A stretch of 64,000 nucleotides of DNA from CAJWOS01 sp964502005 (GCA_964502005.1 CAZCUX010000005.1:1-64000), one strand, 5' to 3'; shown: positions 16,941-26,327, numbered from the stretch's first letter. Notes: generated from the letters alone by a model not told the origin. Program-made: numbers and translations.

Positions 16941-19697
16941 TTATCGCCTTCGTAGAGAGCGAAGGCGGCTCCCGACGAAAGCGAACACAGCGAGAACGCT
17001 GAACCAGTGACGGTTTTGACCACCATTGGCGGTCATGCAGCCTCCGCCTCCGGACTTGCCGACGCAGTCGGCATCGAAGTCGTCGACATAGGAGTCGCAG
17101 TCGTTGTCAAATCCGTCGTCGCATGTCTCGATGTTTCCAGGGAACGCGGACGCATTGGCATCGTCGCAGTCTTCGGACTGGGGAACGCCGTCGCCGTCGA
17201 GGTCGTCGTCGTCGCTGGTCGCGCCGTCCCCGCTGCCTCCTCCACTGCCGCCGGAACCGGTGGGGCCATCGTTGCCATCGCAATCTTGGTCGACGCCATC
17301 GGCGGAAGTGTCCGCGGCGCCGGGATGAACGGAGGCGTCTTCATCGTCGCAATCTGGCCCTTTGTCATAGCCGTCACGGTCGACATCGTAGTCGTTGCCG
17401 CCCAGACAGTCTCCGTCTTCGTTGTCGTACCAAGTCTCCGATGCCCCCGGATGGGTCGCTGGATTGGCATCGTCGCAGTCGCCAGCCGAAACAGGAACGC
17501 CGTCACCGTCGTAATCTTGGTCGAGGGCATCGGGACCTCCCAAGTGGCCGATGTCCGCACGGCTCCCGTCAAGGTCGCGCAGCATCTCGTCGCCCGCGTC
17601 GCGCAACGCGCTGCGGGAGCCGGGCACCAGGAGGTCGTTGTTGGGATTGCCGTCGACTGTCACGCCCGCATAATCGGGGTCGCCCTCTATGTTTCCATTG
17701 GTGCCCACGAGATTCGAGAGCGCGCCTCCGTAGTGGTCCGTGTTGTCAAACGTGCTGTTCCAGGCGATGTCGACCGTTGGCGCACTGGTGGAGTCGGATT
17801 CGATTGCCTCGCCTTGCGTGTGGGCAATGCTTGTGTTTCGAATCGACGCGCCGGGTGCCGAGCGAATCGATACGCCGGGACCCATGCTCGCGACGATGTC
17901 GGAAAACTGAATGGCATGGTCGCCGGCGACGTCGTTGAATAGATAGATGCCGGCGCCCTCGGGCGCAGAGTTTTCCAATACTCGCAGGTGATGGAAGGGG
18001 TGCGCGCCGTCGGGGTTTTGGGCGAATATTGCACCCCCCGATGCGGTCGCGGTGTTCCCTTGAATTGACGAATACGCCGTGCTTCCGCTCCCGATGCTCG
18101 CATAGTGCAAGCCTGCGCCAAGTTCGGCTGTGTTCGACGAAATGGTTGCCTGGGTGACTTGAAGGTCGGCGACGCCGCTGAATCGCGCGCCCCCGCCCGC
18201 GAAAACTCCCGTGTTTCCAATCAGCGCAATTCCGTCGAGGGTGCAGCTTGCTTGGTCGGAGACAAAAAGCCCACCGCCATCCTTCTGGGCGACATTGTCC
18301 TCGATAGTGGCCGGTGCGACAATCGAAACTTCTTCGCGCCCAGAGCCGATGGCTGCAATTCCGCCGCCATATTCCGCACTTCCGCCGCGAATGTCGAGGC
18401 CGTCTGTTGCCCACAAACTGCCGTGGTAGACATAAATGCCGCCCCCGCCATTGACGGCGATGTTGTCGGCAAGACGGACATCAGAAAGGGTGAGGTCTGC
18501 GGAAATGAGCGCGAGGCCGCCCCCTATAATGCCGGCCTCATTGGCCGTGACGTCGGTGTTCGTGAGCCCGACCGCCACGTCGCTATATACGCCGCCGCCG
18601 GACAGCACGGCGACATTTCGCGCGACTGTCGCGTTGCGAATGTCGATGGTGCCGCCGTAAAAGGCGAAAATCCCGCCGCCTGTGCCACTCCGATTGTCGG
18701 TGAGTGTGACGCCATCGAGCGTGAGGTCAGCGTTGATGCTGTAAATGCCTCCGCCATCGTTATCATCGGCAGCGGCATTGTTGGAAATCTCACCATCGAA
18801 CAACAGGGTCAACGTGTCGGCGTGTAAGCCACCACCGGTTGTACCCGCGGAATTATTGGTGATTTCGGCCGAGATGGTGGCCGCCGTCGCACTGGTCTGG
18901 TCGAGGTGCAGGCCGCCCCCCGCTGTTCCCGCGGAGTTGCCATCGAATACGCCGTCGGTGATTTCGATGTCCGCTTGGTAGGCGCTCAAGCCACCGCCGC
19001 GGGCTGCGGAGGTGTTGTTGGTGACCGTCAGGCGGTCGGCGACCAAGGATGCGTCATAGCGGATGCGAATGCCACCACCGTGAGAGCTTGCGATATTACC
19101 GTCAACGGTAACATCAGTCAAGTTTGCTACGGTGTTGTCGATATAGATTGCCCCGCCTTGATTTCCGGCATTGTCCCGAAAAGTGGAGTTGGAAATTGTA
19201 AGGGTGGAGTCGGAGGCGTAAATACCGCCGCCATCGTAGCTCGTGTTCGCCGTGTTTCTTGCAAAGACGCACGAATCGACGGTGAGGGTACCACCATCGT
19301 AGAGGCCCACGCCCGCGCCTGGCGTGCGCCCAGCGTGGTCGGTGACGTGTACGCTCGTGAGCGTCAGCGTAGATGTGCGAACCTCGACGCCTTGGGCTGC
19401 GCCGTCGATCGCAAGATTCGAGACCGCGACCGTTTCACCGTTGTCGATAGTGAGCACGGTTGCCGCCGAACCCGCGGTGAGCACGGTGTTTGCAACGCCT
19501 GCGCCCCGAATCGTCAGGTTTTTGCCGCCCGTATCGAACGGCCCCGTGAACGTACCGGCCACCAACGTGAGGGTGTCTCCGGACCTTGCGGCGGAAATTG
19601 CGGCGGTCAGCGTTGTGTAGTTGCCGCCACCGGAAGGGTCAACCACATAGGTGGCTGCGTGGGCCGCAGGGGAAACGAACAGCAGAAGAGCCAGCAT
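16941..19697 (-). CDS. Beta-helix surface protein with MopE-type repeats and MYXO-CTERM-like tag
   Basis: 918 residues. After a short signal peptide (MLALLLFVSPAAHA) comes YVVDPSGGGNYTTLTAAISAARSGDT, the usual opening of right-handed parallel beta-helix proteins. Residues about 60-690 hold some 25 helix coils of the type GGGIYxxDSTLTISNSTFxDNxA. From about 720 follow three metal-binding MopE-type repeats (DGVPVSAGDCDDANPATHPGA, DCDDEDASVHPGA, DCDDANASAFPG). The C-terminus has GGGGC, a hydrophobic helix (WFSVLAVFAFVG) and RLRSLRRR, a sorting tag like that of the gene at the left edge. Likely secreted and surface-anchored, with Ca2+-binding repeats; the ligand or substrate is unknown. It is convergent with the kinase gene, 37 bases away. 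Confidence 0.85.
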   Translation of the reverse strand: MLALLLFVSPAAHAATYVVDPSGGGNYTTLTAAISAARSGDTLTLVAGTFTGPFDTGGKNLTIRGAGVANTVLTAGSAATVLTIDNGETVAVSNLAIDGAAQGVEVRTSTLTLTSVHVTDHAGRTPGAGVGLYDGGTLTVDSCVFARNTANTSYDGGGIYASDSTLTISNSTFRDNAGNQGGAIYIDNTVANLTDVTVDGNIASSHGGGIRIRYDASLVADRLTVTNNTSAARGGGLSAYQADIEITDGVFDGNSAGTAGGGLHLDQTSATAATISAEITNNSAGTTGGGLHADTLTLLFDGEISNNAAADDNDGGGIYSINADLTLDGVTLTDNRSGTGGGIFAFYGGTIDIRNATVARNVAVLSGGGVYSDVAVGLTNTDVTANEAGIIGGGLALISADLTLSDVRLADNIAVNGGGGIYVYHGSLWATDGLDIRGGSAEYGGGIAAIGSGREEVSIVAPATIEDNVAQKDGGGLFVSDQASCTLDGIALIGNTGVFAGGGARFSGVADLQVTQATISSNTAELGAGLHYASIGSGSTAYSSIQGNTATASGGAIFAQNPDGAHPFHHLRVLENSAPEGAGIYLFNDVAGDHAIQFSDIVASMGPGVSIRSAPGASIRNTSIAHTQGEAIESDSTSAPTVDIAWNSTFDNTDHYGGALSNLVGTNGNIEGDPDYAGVTVDGNPNNDLLVPGSRSALRDAGDEMLRDLDGSRADIGHLGGPDALDQDYDGDGVPVSAGDCDDANPATHPGASETWYDNEDGDCLGGNDYDVDRDGYDKGPDCDDEDASVHPGAADTSADGVDQDCDGNDGPTGSGGSGGGSGDGATSDDDDLDGDGVPQSEDCDDANASAFPGNIETCDDGFDNDCDSYVDDFDADCVGKSGGGGCMTANGGQNRHWFSVLAVFAFVGSRLRSLRRR

Positions 19698-19748
19698 GGT
19701 GCCCTCGAAACAGTACGCGCAGTCGGTGGTTCGCCACAGGCGGTCGCG

Positions 19749-21482
19749 TCATCGTGCGAGCTTGAGCCGACGACCCGGTGCTTCACAGTATACGTCGCCG
19801 GTTGCGTTGGGCTCGCATTTCCAAGCCACTTTGGTCGTCAATTCGAAGGTGGTGCTTGCATTTGGGCGGCCCACCATGCTGACTTCGATGGTGTAAACGC
19901 CCTCAGGCAGTGTGCCTTCCGCGTTTGGTTTCCCGCGCAGCACCTCCGCGCCGCGCTCGTCTTTGACACTAATCCGACGTACGCGGGAATCGGCGCTCGC
20001 TACGGACACCGATAGGCCTTCCGCGTCGCTCGAAGGGGCCTGCGGGGGTGCCTCCTCGACGACATCCGTAGGCGTGTCGCTGGTGCGTCCCATGAGCGTC
20101 CAGGCAACCAAGGCCACGACGCCCATGCCTCCGACCACCATGAATGCCGCGATTGCCGCAATGATGACCATCTTGTTGCCGCCGGACTTCGTTGGGGCAG
20201 CAGGAGGAGGAATCGGTTTGGGTTTCGGGACGATTGCTGCGGGAGGTGGCGCGCCAACCGGAGCAACCGACATCGGTGTCGCAGCGGGCGGAGCAGCAGG
20301 GGCTTCGGTGGGCGGAGGGGGCGCGTTCGTTTGCGCGTTCAGCACTTTGCGCGGCGGGGGCAGCAGTGTGCCACCGGGACCGCTCGCGCGAAGGACTTCG
20401 AGCGCTTGGGTCGAGATGCGTTCCGTGGGCAGGCCAAAGGGGTCCGCGGGGTCAGATGGGACCGCCAGCGGCACTTCGGGGTCGGGCGTCGGAATCGGGC
20501 CAAGGGAGGGCAGGGGACCCTCGCCGAGGCGGCCATACGTCGCAGCGGCCAGCGGCTCGACGACGCGGCTTGCGAGGGCCTCGAGGGAATCCCCGCGCGC
20601 CTGCTCCGAGAATGCGCGCAGCAGCGGCACACATTGGTCCGCCGTCAATCGGTCGACCGCGCTGTAGGCGCACATTCGTGCGAGCGTCTCGAATAGTGTG
20701 TTGTCCCAGCGCTCATCGGGCAAGCCCGTATCGTCGATGTCGCTGATAGCGGAGGCGATTTCGGCATCGTGGGCCGACCGGTCGACGGGAAGGTTTTTCC
20801 GAATCTTTCCGGTGAGCAGCTCCAACAGGACCAAGCCAAGGGAATAGATGTCGCCCGCATGGTCGCCGCGGCCGCCTTCTTTTCGCTCGGGACTCATATA
20901 GCGAAGGCTGCCAAATCGAAGCATCGCCGTATGCGCCACACGCGCTTCGTGGTTGAACCGCGCCGTTCCGAAGTCGAGCACTTTCAGCTCGCCCTCTTTG
21001 CTGACCATCATGTTCGATGGCTTGATGTCCCGGTGGACGACGCGAAGCGGCGCCGCAGCGCCAAACGGAACCTGGTTCCATGCGGCATCGAGGGCGCTTG
21101 CGGTGCACAGCGCGATTCGGTAGGCCGCGCGCGGGGAGAAGGCTTCGTGCTGTTCCGCGAGGTGCGATGCGAGCTGCTTTACGTCAACTCCATCGACAAA
21201 CTCCATGACGACGGCAGGTCGGCCTGCGAGGTCAATGAGCGCCTCCACGCGCAAAATGTTTTTGTGCTGTAGACGCGACAGCAGACGTGCTTCGTCTCGC
21301 GTACGGTCGAGAACCTCGTTGGTTCCGTTCCATTGCTCTTTGAGGTGCTTTACGGCCACTATTCGTGCGAGGCCGCCTTCACTTCGGGACTCCGCCACGT
21401 AGACCGTGGAAAATGTGCCGGCACTGCGCTCTTGGAGGAGCGTGAGGTCGACCGCGGATTCCCGTCCGCCGGGGGATGCCAT
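19749..21482 (-). CDS. Ser/Thr protein kinase, single membrane helix
   Basis: 577 residues from ATG 21482, six bases after GGAG. The kinase domain (about 10-290) has LLQERSAGTFSTVYVAE (a shortened glycine loop), IVAVKHLK, VVHRDIKPSNMMVS, VLDFGTARF and RYMSPERKEG; all catalytic residues are present. A Pro/Ala-rich linker (about 330-450) precedes a predicted membrane helix (MVIIAAIAAFMVVGGMGVVALVAW, residues about 455-480; key part IIAAIAAFMVVGG). The roughly 100-residue outer part is a small beta domain (LSVSVASADSRVRRISV, GVYTIEVSMVG) with two Cys. Probably an envelope-sensing kinase. It is divergent from the envelope/ABC gene array and shares a 417-base intergenic region with it. Confidence 0.88.
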   Translation of the reverse strand: MASPGGRESAVDLTLLQERSAGTFSTVYVAESRSEGGLARIVAVKHLKEQWNGTNEVLDRTRDEARLLSRLQHKNILRVEALIDLAGRPAVVMEFVDGVDVKQLASHLAEQHEAFSPRAAYRIALCTASALDAAWNQVPFGAAAPLRVVHRDIKPSNMMVSKEGELKVLDFGTARFNHEARVAHTAMLRFGSLRYMSPERKEGGRGDHAGDIYSLGLVLLELLTGKIRKNLPVDRSAHDAEIASAISDIDDTGLPDERWDNTLFETLARMCAYSAVDRLTADQCVPLLRAFSEQARGDSLEALASRVVEPLAAATYGRLGEGPLPSLGPIPTPDPEVPLAVPSDPADPFGLPTERISTQALEVLRASGPGGTLLPPPRKVLNAQTNAPPPPTEAPAAPPAATPMSVAPVGAPPPAAIVPKPKPIPPPAAPTKSGGNKMVIIAAIAAFMVVGGMGVVALVAWTLMGRTSDTPTDVVEEAPPQAPSSDAEGLSVSVASADSRVRRISVKDERGAEVLRGKPNAEGTLPEGVYTIEVSMVGRPNASTTFELTTKVAWKCEPNATGDVYCEAPGRRLKLAR

Positions 21483-21899
21483 GCGTGCTCCGTCCCAAAA
21501 CGCCGGCGCACAACTCGCACTTGCGAGGGGCGCACCGCAACTCTCTGGACCATGGTGTCTTCGGTCGACAAGTGTAGCACGACTTGAAGTCTGTCTGGTT
21601 GAATGCGCGTCGGTTCTCCGTGGATTCGCGTGCTGCGTCGCAACGATTCGACGGACCAATGCGGTGGTTTTCGAGTGGACTCCCCTTGTGTCGAGAAGTG
21701 TCCCAATGAAGTCGATCGGCTGCCAACCTGTGGCCCAATGACGTTACGCACGGAACGCTCGGCGCGTGCACGGATGTTGTGTCGTCTTTGCGATTTGTAA
21801 AAATACCGTTATGACGGTGTTTTGCGCATGGATGCTGGCACTCGTCCGCTTCAGCGGGCACACTTCTACCGACTTTTGGAAACCATCGAGGTGCTAGGG
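21483..21899. promoter_or_regulatory. Divergent regulatory region between kinase and envelope operon
   Basis: No convincing gene in 417 bases. Notable is an inverted repeat ACCGT-tatg-ACGGT (21805-21818) flanked by AAAAT and GTTTT. It overlaps the end of a possible -10 (TAAAAA, 21798-21803), which has a weak TTGTGT 15 bases upstream. The position, about 80 bases before the first start codon of the operon, suits an operator or a short leader hairpin, but no regulator can be named. Confidence 0.35.
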
Positions 21900-22955
21900 A
21901 TGTCCCGTTCACCCTTCAAGCTGGGCTCGCTCCTGTTGGCCTCCACCCTTGTGGTGGCCGGCTGCGACAGCGTCATGGAAATGGTCTCAGGGGGCGGCGG
22001 TGGTGCGGCCAACGCTGAAGCGGAAGCATCGCTTCGCAGCGGCGACCTCCCAGGAGCCGCCGACAAGTGGGAAACTGCGCAGGTGCAGAACCCCGGCGAT
22101 GTGGATGTCGCTACGGGCGCAGCCTACGCCTTGTTGCTGAAGGGCGATACCACCGCTGCTGACGCCGCCCTCGCTGCGGCGGAAGCCACTGCAGGGGAGC
22201 GCCTCTCCGAGATCAAGTTGCGTCGAGCGCTTGTCGCTTTGGAGGCCGAAGACCTCGACTCCGTGGGCGTTCATGCGCGCGCCAGCGGCCTGCCGGCAGG
22301 CAAGCTGTTGGCAGCCGAAGTCGCGATGGCAGATGGCGAAACCGAAGATGCCATCGGCTTGTTGAAGGAAGCCAAAGGAGCGGGTGGCGCGGTCGGGGAG
22401 CTCGCGCGCGCTTATTTGGACCGCCTCGAAAGTGGAGACCCAATGGTTTCCGGCCTTTGCGAAGCGGAAGCGCTGTGGGCGCTCGGCGTTCGCAAAGTCG
22501 CCGTGCAGTCCGCAGACGAGCTCGTTCGTGGCCTCCCCGAAGACCTCGAAGACAAAGCGTCCCAGCAGTTGCTGTGGGCAGGCCGCGCAGTCTCCGTGCG
22601 GGAAGCGGATATCGCGCAAGGTCTGCTTGACCTTCTCACGTTCCCTCCCGATGGCATGAAGTGGCGCAAGGATGCCGTGCAGGCGATGGTTCATTGCTTG
22701 CAACAGGATTGGGACGCTTGCAAGTCCGACTTCGATCGCGTCGATACGATTGGGCCCAAGGCGGGCGTTCAGGATGCGCGCGCGACGGCAGCGTACCTAA
22801 TTGCCGGAGAAAATCCGGATGTAGCGAAAGCTCTTGTGGGTTCGATTCGTTCGGATGCTGCCGCGCGAGCCTTGCTCGAAACCGGCGACACTGAAGCGGC
22901 GCGGGCTGCTTCGGACGGCGGCATCATGGACAAGTTCCTGGCGGCAGGAGGCTGA
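21900..22955 (+). CDS. TPR-like lipoprotein, first gene of envelope/ABC array
   Basis: 351 residues from ATG 21900 (GAGGTGCTAGGG upstream). The signal peptide ends in a canonical lipobox (STLVVAGC, Cys about residue 22), followed by a Gly-rich linker. The rest is almost entirely helical, Ala/Leu/Glu-rich and organised in tetratricopeptide-like pairs (ASLRSGDLPGAADKWETAQ, AAYALLLKGDTTAADAALAAA, AVAMADGETEDAIGLLKEA), so it is probably a periplasmic protein-protein interaction scaffold on the outer or inner membrane. Two bases separate it from the next gene, so the two are co-transcribed. I do not recognise a named family beyond the TPR repeat. Confidence 0.75.
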   Translation: MSRSPFKLGSLLLASTLVVAGCDSVMEMVSGGGGGAANAEAEASLRSGDLPGAADKWETAQVQNPGDVDVATGAAYALLLKGDTTAADAALAAAEATAGERLSEIKLRRALVALEAEDLDSVGVHARASGLPAGKLLAAEVAMADGETEDAIGLLKEAKGAGGAVGELARAYLDRLESGDPMVSGLCEAEALWALGVRKVAVQSADELVRGLPEDLEDKASQQLLWAGRAVSVREADIAQGLLDLLTFPPDGMKWRKDAVQAMVHCLQQDWDACKSDFDRVDTIGPKAGVQDARATAAYLIAGENPDVAKALVGSIRSDAAARALLETGDTEAARAASDGGIMDKFLAAGG

Positions 22956-22957
22956 CA

Positions 22958-23419
22958 ATGACCAACTTCAAGTGGCCGCGCTGGTTGCAGGCCGGGGCCA
23001 TGATGGCTGCGGTGATGCTTGGCTCGACCCCTGCGAATGCGGGCGGAAAGAAAGACGAGGGCGTCAATGTGCGCATCACGGTGATGGACGAGGCCCAAGC
23101 GCCCATCCCCACCGCGGTCGTGCGGCACCCTGACGAGGCCGACCGTCGGCGCGTCAACTCCGTCACGGGCGTATGGGAAGACTCCATCTTGTACCTTCCG
23201 GATGGCAGCGAACTTCGATTTGTGCCGGGCATGACGCTCCACTTTGAGATTTCCGCTCCCGGCTTCATCACGCAGGTGATTTCGTACGATGTTCGGAAAC
23301 GAAACAACAAAGTCGAAATCTTCTTGAAGCGGATGGAGCTCGAAGAAGAAGAAATCGAAGAGCCGCTCATCCAGTTTGGTCGCGACCGTCCGCGCGAATC
23401 GACCGGTCCAGGAAACTGA
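22958..23419 (+). CDS. Exported small protein with carboxypeptidase-regulatory-like fold
   Basis: 153 residues with a ribosome site (GGAGG) five bases before the ATG. Residues 1-28 are a signal peptide ending in ANAGG. The central part (VNVRITVMDEAQAPIPTAVV, VTGVWEDSILYLPDG, LHFEISAPGFITQVISYDV) resembles the beta-sandwich of carboxypeptidase-regulatory or PEGA-like domains that bind other envelope proteins. It then has a strongly acidic segment (MELEEEEIEEPL) and a basic tail. Function unknown; its place directly after the TPR lipoprotein suggests a periplasmic accessory subunit of the same complex. Confidence 0.65.
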   Translation: MTNFKWPRWLQAGAMMAAVMLGSTPANAGGKKDEGVNVRITVMDEAQAPIPTAVVRHPDEADRRRVNSVTGVWEDSILYLPDGSELRFVPGMTLHFEISAPGFITQVISYDVRKRNNKVEIFLKRMELEEEEIEEPLIQFGRDRPRESTGPGN

Positions 23420-23460
23420 CCGCCGATTGGCGTTGCCTTTCCCCTTTTTTCTTTTTGTCC

Positions 23461-23619
23461 GGCGGGTTCCCGCCTCCCTGTGACCGAAAGGTTGCAACCA
23501 TCGGTGTCCTCTCTCGGGAGGGCACGGGTAGCCGGTCCCAACCATCGGCTGCCACACTTCGGTCCTTTGGGCCGCGGTGTAGGGCCCATCCCCGTAACGG
23601 GACACCAGGAGTCAGCGTC
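23461..23619 (+). promoter_or_regulatory. Structured leader with several hairpins (candidate RNA element)
   Basis: The 200-base space inside the operon contains a T-rich tract (23438-23458) followed by at least five local inverted repeats: GGCGG/CCGCC (23461-23474), ACCGA/TCGGT around a self-complementary GGTTGCAACC (23483-23505), GTGTCCTC/GAGGGCAC (23504-23525), GGTAGCCG/CGGCTGCC (23527-23553, one G-U) and CCCGT/ACGGG (23590-23602). The motif CAACCATCGG occurs twice (23495 and 23539). The density of stems directly upstream of a ribosome site suggests an RNA leader or processing site. It lacks the conserved core of c-di-GMP (GEMM) riboswitches; no known class was recognised. Confidence 0.45.
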
Positions 23620-24900
23620 ATGCGCCGTCTCATTCCCCTTGGTCTGCTGGGTGTCACCAGCGTCGCGCTGGCCTCCACGGGCTGGTACCAGTTCAAGAAC
23701 GCGTTCGAGCCGCTACCCTGCCAGGATGGCTGGATGGCCTGCGTGCAGGACGGCAAAGCGGTCACGCCTGGCATGGTGATGGATGCGCAGGGTCGTCCTA
23801 CGCCGTCCAACATGCGTTTTGGCTTCTTCGATTTCGAGCCGATGCCTTCCGTGAGTCCCGTCAACGCGCTGAGTGATTACTCGGATGCTGGCGACGTTTT
23901 GGCGGACGCGGGTGGCGATGAGGAAGATGAGCGCCCGAAGCGCGCGGTACCCGCCGTTACGCCGACGCGGGAGCGCCCGGAGCCCACACGCCCAGATCCG
24001 ACGCCGACCCGCACAGCGCCCGAAGAGCGCCAAGAGCGCCGCCCGGTTCCCGTCGTGCCCGACGACGAATACGGAGCCGACTCGCGCACTTCTACGCGTG
24101 CCGGAACCCCGCCGCCGCGTGCGGATGAACCACAAGAGCGGCCGGTCGAGCGTACGCCACCCCCGGAAGAACCGCCGGCACAAGAGCGCAAAGTGGATGA
24201 GCCCCCGCCTCCGCCTCCTCCGCCTCCCGAGGTCGTGACGAAGGAGGAGCCGCCCCCGCCCCCGCCTCCGCCGCCCCCGCCCCCGCCGCCCGAGCCTGTC
24301 GACGACAGCTGCGACGACCTCATCGCGCTTGAGGCGCCCGCGATGATGGGCGAGCTCGGCGTCGCGCGTCGAAAGTGCTTGGAACGTCGTTTGGCAAGCT
24401 CAAGCTCCCAGACCGACAAGAAGAAAATCAGCTTGGTCTTGTTGGGCGATGCAGAGGCCCGGCAGGACCAAGCCGAGTGGTCTCGTCTGATGAAGCGCCA
24501 CCTCGAAGACATCGACCGTTCCGACCCGAACATGTGCTACAAGTACGCGGCATACCTGTCCAAGAAGGGTGCGGGGTCCGCCGCGGGCGTCATTCGTTGG
24601 TCGGAATACGCGCTCGAAAACAAGCAGCAGTGGTCGGGCAATACCTACAAGCGGTACGTCTACGGGCTTTACCAGCTGCGCGCACAGGCCGCGACGAAGT
24701 TGTGGGAAGACAACGCCGCAAAATACGCGAGCGACTCCACGAACGAAAAGGCCAAGGCCGATGCGGAGTTGTACCGCGGCAAGGCGAAGGACTTCTCGCG
24801 GGAGTGGCTCGACTACGCCCGCGCCAGCGCCCAGAGCACCACGAACCCCATGGCGCTGTGTGTCTCCGCTGCTGGCAACAAAGCGTTCTGCGAGGGATGA
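23620..24900 (+). CDS. Exported proline-rich periplasmic protein
   Basis: 426 residues from ATG 23620, eight bases after AGGAG. A signal peptide (MRRLIPLGLLGVTSVALAS) is followed by WYQFKNAFEPLPCQDGWMACV with two Cys. About residues 85-225 are low-complexity: Arg/Pro/Glu/Thr-rich, ending in two poly-proline runs (9 and 14 prolines) separated by EVVTKEEP. That is the design of TonB-like stiff periplasm-spanning spacers. The C-terminal 195 residues are helical with a conserved-looking DDSCDDLIALEAPAMMG start and paired Cys (SCDD, KCLE, MCYK, LCVS), resembling a TPR-like domain. Probably bridges the membranes or the cell wall. Its stop overlaps the next start (ATGA). Confidence 0.7.
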   Translation: MRRLIPLGLLGVTSVALASTGWYQFKNAFEPLPCQDGWMACVQDGKAVTPGMVMDAQGRPTPSNMRFGFFDFEPMPSVSPVNALSDYSDAGDVLADAGGDEEDERPKRAVPAVTPTRERPEPTRPDPTPTRTAPEERQERRPVPVVPDDEYGADSRTSTRAGTPPPRADEPQERPVERTPPPEEPPAQERKVDEPPPPPPPPPEVVTKEEPPPPPPPPPPPPPPEPVDDSCDDLIALEAPAMMGELGVARRKCLERRLASSSSQTDKKKISLVLLGDAEARQDQAEWSRLMKRHLEDIDRSDPNMCYKYAAYLSKKGAGSAAGVIRWSEYALENKQQWSGNTYKRYVYGLYQLRAQAATKLWEDNAAKYASDSTNEKAKADAELYRGKAKDFSREWLDYARASAQSTTNPMALCVSAAGNKAFCEG

Positions 24901-26279
24901 TGTTGCGCGTCGCGAGCTTTGGCGTCCTGTTGGGCATCTCGTTGGTGGGGTGTTCGGGGGGCGCTTCCGAATCCAAGCCCAAAGAGTCGGCAGTTGCCGT
25001 GCTGTCCCCAGAGATGGTGGCAGCGTCGTGGCCGGTTCAGATGTCTGACGACACCAAACGTGCACCATTTGAGGGACACGCAGGGTGGGCCGCGATGTTT
25101 CAGCGCGACCTTTCCGGTGCGCGCGCGGCATTTGCGGCCAATCCGGCAGACGGTCGCGGGCTCGCGCGTGTTCACAGCGACCTCGCGGATTTATATCGGC
25201 AGGCGGTGTGGCTCGGTGTGCAGGCCACGCGCAATGTCTACGGCACAGACCGGCAGGACACCGACCCCGCCGAGGCCGATTACCTCGTCGGAGTCGCCCA
25301 CGCGCTCGCAGGCGATTGCGGGTCCGCGAAGGATTCGTTGGCCCGGGTGAAGACTCCGTCCGATGCTTTGGTGCCCTATCACTCCTTCTGGAGCACATGG
25401 GCAAACGACCCCGCATGTCCTACGCTGCCGTCGTTGGCAGCGTTGCAAGCATTGCCGGGCGCGCCCGCGCCAGTTGGTGTCGGACAGGATCCAGAGGTCG
25501 GTGCTCTTCCGGTGTGGACCTTTTCGGAACAGTCTGAGGAAGCGCGCTCGGTCCAGAGTGGCGAGCTTACGTCTTTGTTGACGCTTGCAATGGGCCATGC
25601 TGCCGCGGCTCGTGAAGCGTCTCCCGACTCGGATGATGCGTTGGTCGCGCTGCGTTCTTCTGCCTGGATGTTGGGCATAGAGGGAAAACCGCAGCCGGCA
25701 ACCATTGACTCGGTCGACCCTTCGTGGTTGTTTCTTGACTTCGCACTTGTGGGCCCGGATTTCGGGTTTTTGCAGGCGGCGCAATCCGACGGTTTGTCGG
25801 CGGTGACGGCTTGGGCCGACCGCTCGGCTCTCGCGGCGGCTCTCGCCCCGGCAGTCAAGGGCGACCAACTGGATGTGGAAGTGGTCATCGATCGCGCGGC
25901 AGAAATCCGGATACAGCTTCGGACTGCGATGGAGCAGGCCTCGGGTACTCCGTTGCCGTTTCATCCTCCGTTTGCGGCAATCGCGGAAGTTGCCGTGTTG
26001 CGGGCGGGCATGATCGTTGCCAACACCAACAACCAGTACCGGGATGCGGGTGTACTCCGCATCAACGCGTTTGAACGGTCGGACGGTCCGGGTCGCGACC
26101 CGGTGTTTCTCTTGTCTACGGCAGCATGGGACGCGGGCAACCGCAGCCCGTTGCGTGCGCAAGAGATTGTCCACGGTCTACTCTCGCGCTACCCGTCCGT
26201 GCGGGCCGCGCGTTATCCACTTGATGCTCTTCACATCCGGTTGGGGCGAACTGCCTCCCCGTCCACGCCGGTACATTGA
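24897..26279 (+). CDS. Envelope lipoprotein, helical
   Basis: 460 residues from ATG 24897, overlapping the previous stop as ATGA; a second ATG follows at once. The signal peptide has a good lipobox (LLGISLVGC, Cys near residue 19). The rest is mainly alpha-helical with Ala-rich pairs (DLSGARAAFAANPADG, YLVGVAHALAGDCGSAKDSL, EIVHGLLSRYPSVRAARYPL), consistent with a TPR or solenoid protein. The final HGLLSRYP...A..PLDALHIRLGR resembles the repeat ends of outer-membrane assembly lipoproteins. No enzymatic motif was seen. The tight coupling to the proline-rich gene and position just before the ABC transporter genes suggest a shared complex. Confidence 0.7.
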   Translation: MMLRVASFGVLLGISLVGCSGGASESKPKESAVAVLSPEMVAASWPVQMSDDTKRAPFEGHAGWAAMFQRDLSGARAAFAANPADGRGLARVHSDLADLYRQAVWLGVQATRNVYGTDRQDTDPAEADYLVGVAHALAGDCGSAKDSLARVKTPSDALVPYHSFWSTWANDPACPTLPSLAALQALPGAPAPVGVGQDPEVGALPVWTFSEQSEEARSVQSGELTSLLTLAMGHAAAAREASPDSDDALVALRSSAWMLGIEGKPQPATIDSVDPSWLFLDFALVGPDFGFLQAAQSDGLSAVTAWADRSALAAALAPAVKGDQLDVEVVIDRAAEIRIQLRTAMEQASGTPLPFHPPFAAIAEVAVLRAGMIVANTNNQYRDAGVLRINAFERSDGPGRDPVFLLSTAAWDAGNRSPLRAQEIVHGLLSRYPSVRAARYPLDALHIRLGRTASPSTPVH

Positions 26280-26327
26280 TGCTGTCGTCGGGGTGCCGCG
26301 CGTATCCTGACACTGGGAGTTCGACTG

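Noticed and set aside
16945..16967. Hairpin CGCCTTCG/CGAAGGCG as kinase terminator
   Set aside because: It lies in the last codons of the facing surface-protein gene and has no U-tract; it is most likely a coincidence of the Arg-rich tail codons.
23461..23619. c-di-GMP (GEMM) riboswitch
   Set aside because: No conserved GEMM core (such as the CAAACC-type junction with a tetraloop-receptor pair) was found; only generic hairpins are visible.
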